Shown: in pieces, positions 14,757-14,878 of the stretch
Layout of the letters: every line of letters begins with the position of its first letter
How positions within the stretch are numbered: the first letter of the stretch is position 1
DNA from: an uncultured Bacillota bacterium
Lineage (GTDB): Bacteria > Bacillota > Clostridia > Tissierellales > Tissierellaceae
Length of the DNA: 14,878 nt
Reading direction: 5' to 3'
Assembly: GCA_937951995.1 (NCBI GenBank)
Contig: CALGAG010000240.1
Location: 1-14,878, forward strand
Position numbers and translations under genes: made by a program
The notes under the pieces: generated by a model
Database searches by the model: none
Told to the model about the DNA's origin: nothing
Seen by the model: only the letters and a program-made list of their open reading frames with translations

Positions 14757-14878
14757 ATGAGAGCAGTTGTACAGCGGATTACCACTGGAAAGGTTCTTGT
14801 GGACGATGAGATAGTAGGCCAGATTGACAAGGGACTTTTAGTTTACCTTGGTGTTGGAGAAAATGATACCGAGGTTGA
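14757..14878 (+). CDS. dtd: D-aminoacyl-tRNA deacylase Dtd (5' part only)
   Basis: Only the first 40 codons are present before the right edge; the family is about 150 residues long. The N-terminus MRAVVQRITTGKVLVDDEIVG and then IDKGLLVYLGVGENDTE matches the start of DTD proteins, which remove D-amino acids wrongly loaded on tRNA. The catalytic SQFTL and GP-containing motifs lie beyond the window. AAGGAGG (14743-14749) precedes the ATG by 7 bases. The order relA-dtd is the same as in B. subtilis and supports the call. Confidence 0.9.
   Translation, partial: MRAVVQRITTGKVLVDDEIVGQIDKGLLVYLGVGENDTEV

Overview
The window is a gene-dense chromosomal segment from a low-GC, Gram-positive anaerobe, most likely a member of the Clostridia/Tissierellia. 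The evidence is a moderately AT-rich sequence, heavy AGA/AGG arginine codon use, AGGAGG ribosome sites, TTG starts, a SpoIID-family protein, and the SCIFF peptide with its radical SAM maturase, a pair typical of Clostridia. Every supported gene lies on the + strand. I see no rRNA, tRNA, CRISPR array or mobile element, and no gene-free stretch longer than about 150 bases.

Layout. Positions 1-296 hold the end of an unrecognised gene and an overlapping short unrecognised frame, closed by an intrinsic terminator. A promoter near 362-391 opens the first operon: ruvC-ruvA-ruvB (Holliday junction processing), a SpoIID/LytB-type peptidoglycan protein, queA and tgt (queuosine tRNA modification), then yajC (Sec accessory subunit), which may also have its own promoter and is followed by a terminator. 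A strong promoter region (6574-6622) then drives scfA (46-residue six-cysteine RiPP precursor). After scfA comes a hairpin with a T-tract, then scfB (radical SAM/SPASM thioether-forming maturase), secD, secF and a LapA-domain membrane protein. A 30-bp perfect palindrome plus T-run separates these from recJ, relA/spoT (bifunctional ppGpp enzyme) and the start of dtd, which runs off the right edge.

How the genes work together. The backbone (ruv, queA-tgt-yajC, secDF, lapA, recJ, relA, dtd) is a conserved Firmicutes neighbourhood of housekeeping genes for DNA repair, tRNA modification, protein export and the stringent response. The unusual part is the scfA-scfB cassette placed between yajC and secDF. 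Its promoter appears to be the only obvious one upstream of secDF, and the hairpin between scfA and scfB would be expected to give far more precursor mRNA than maturase/secDF mRNA. The SCIFF family and its Cys-Thr thioether chemistry are already described, but its biological role is not settled as far as I know, so this link to Sec is the most interesting lead. A second point is that apt, which lies between recJ and relA in B. subtilis, is missing here.
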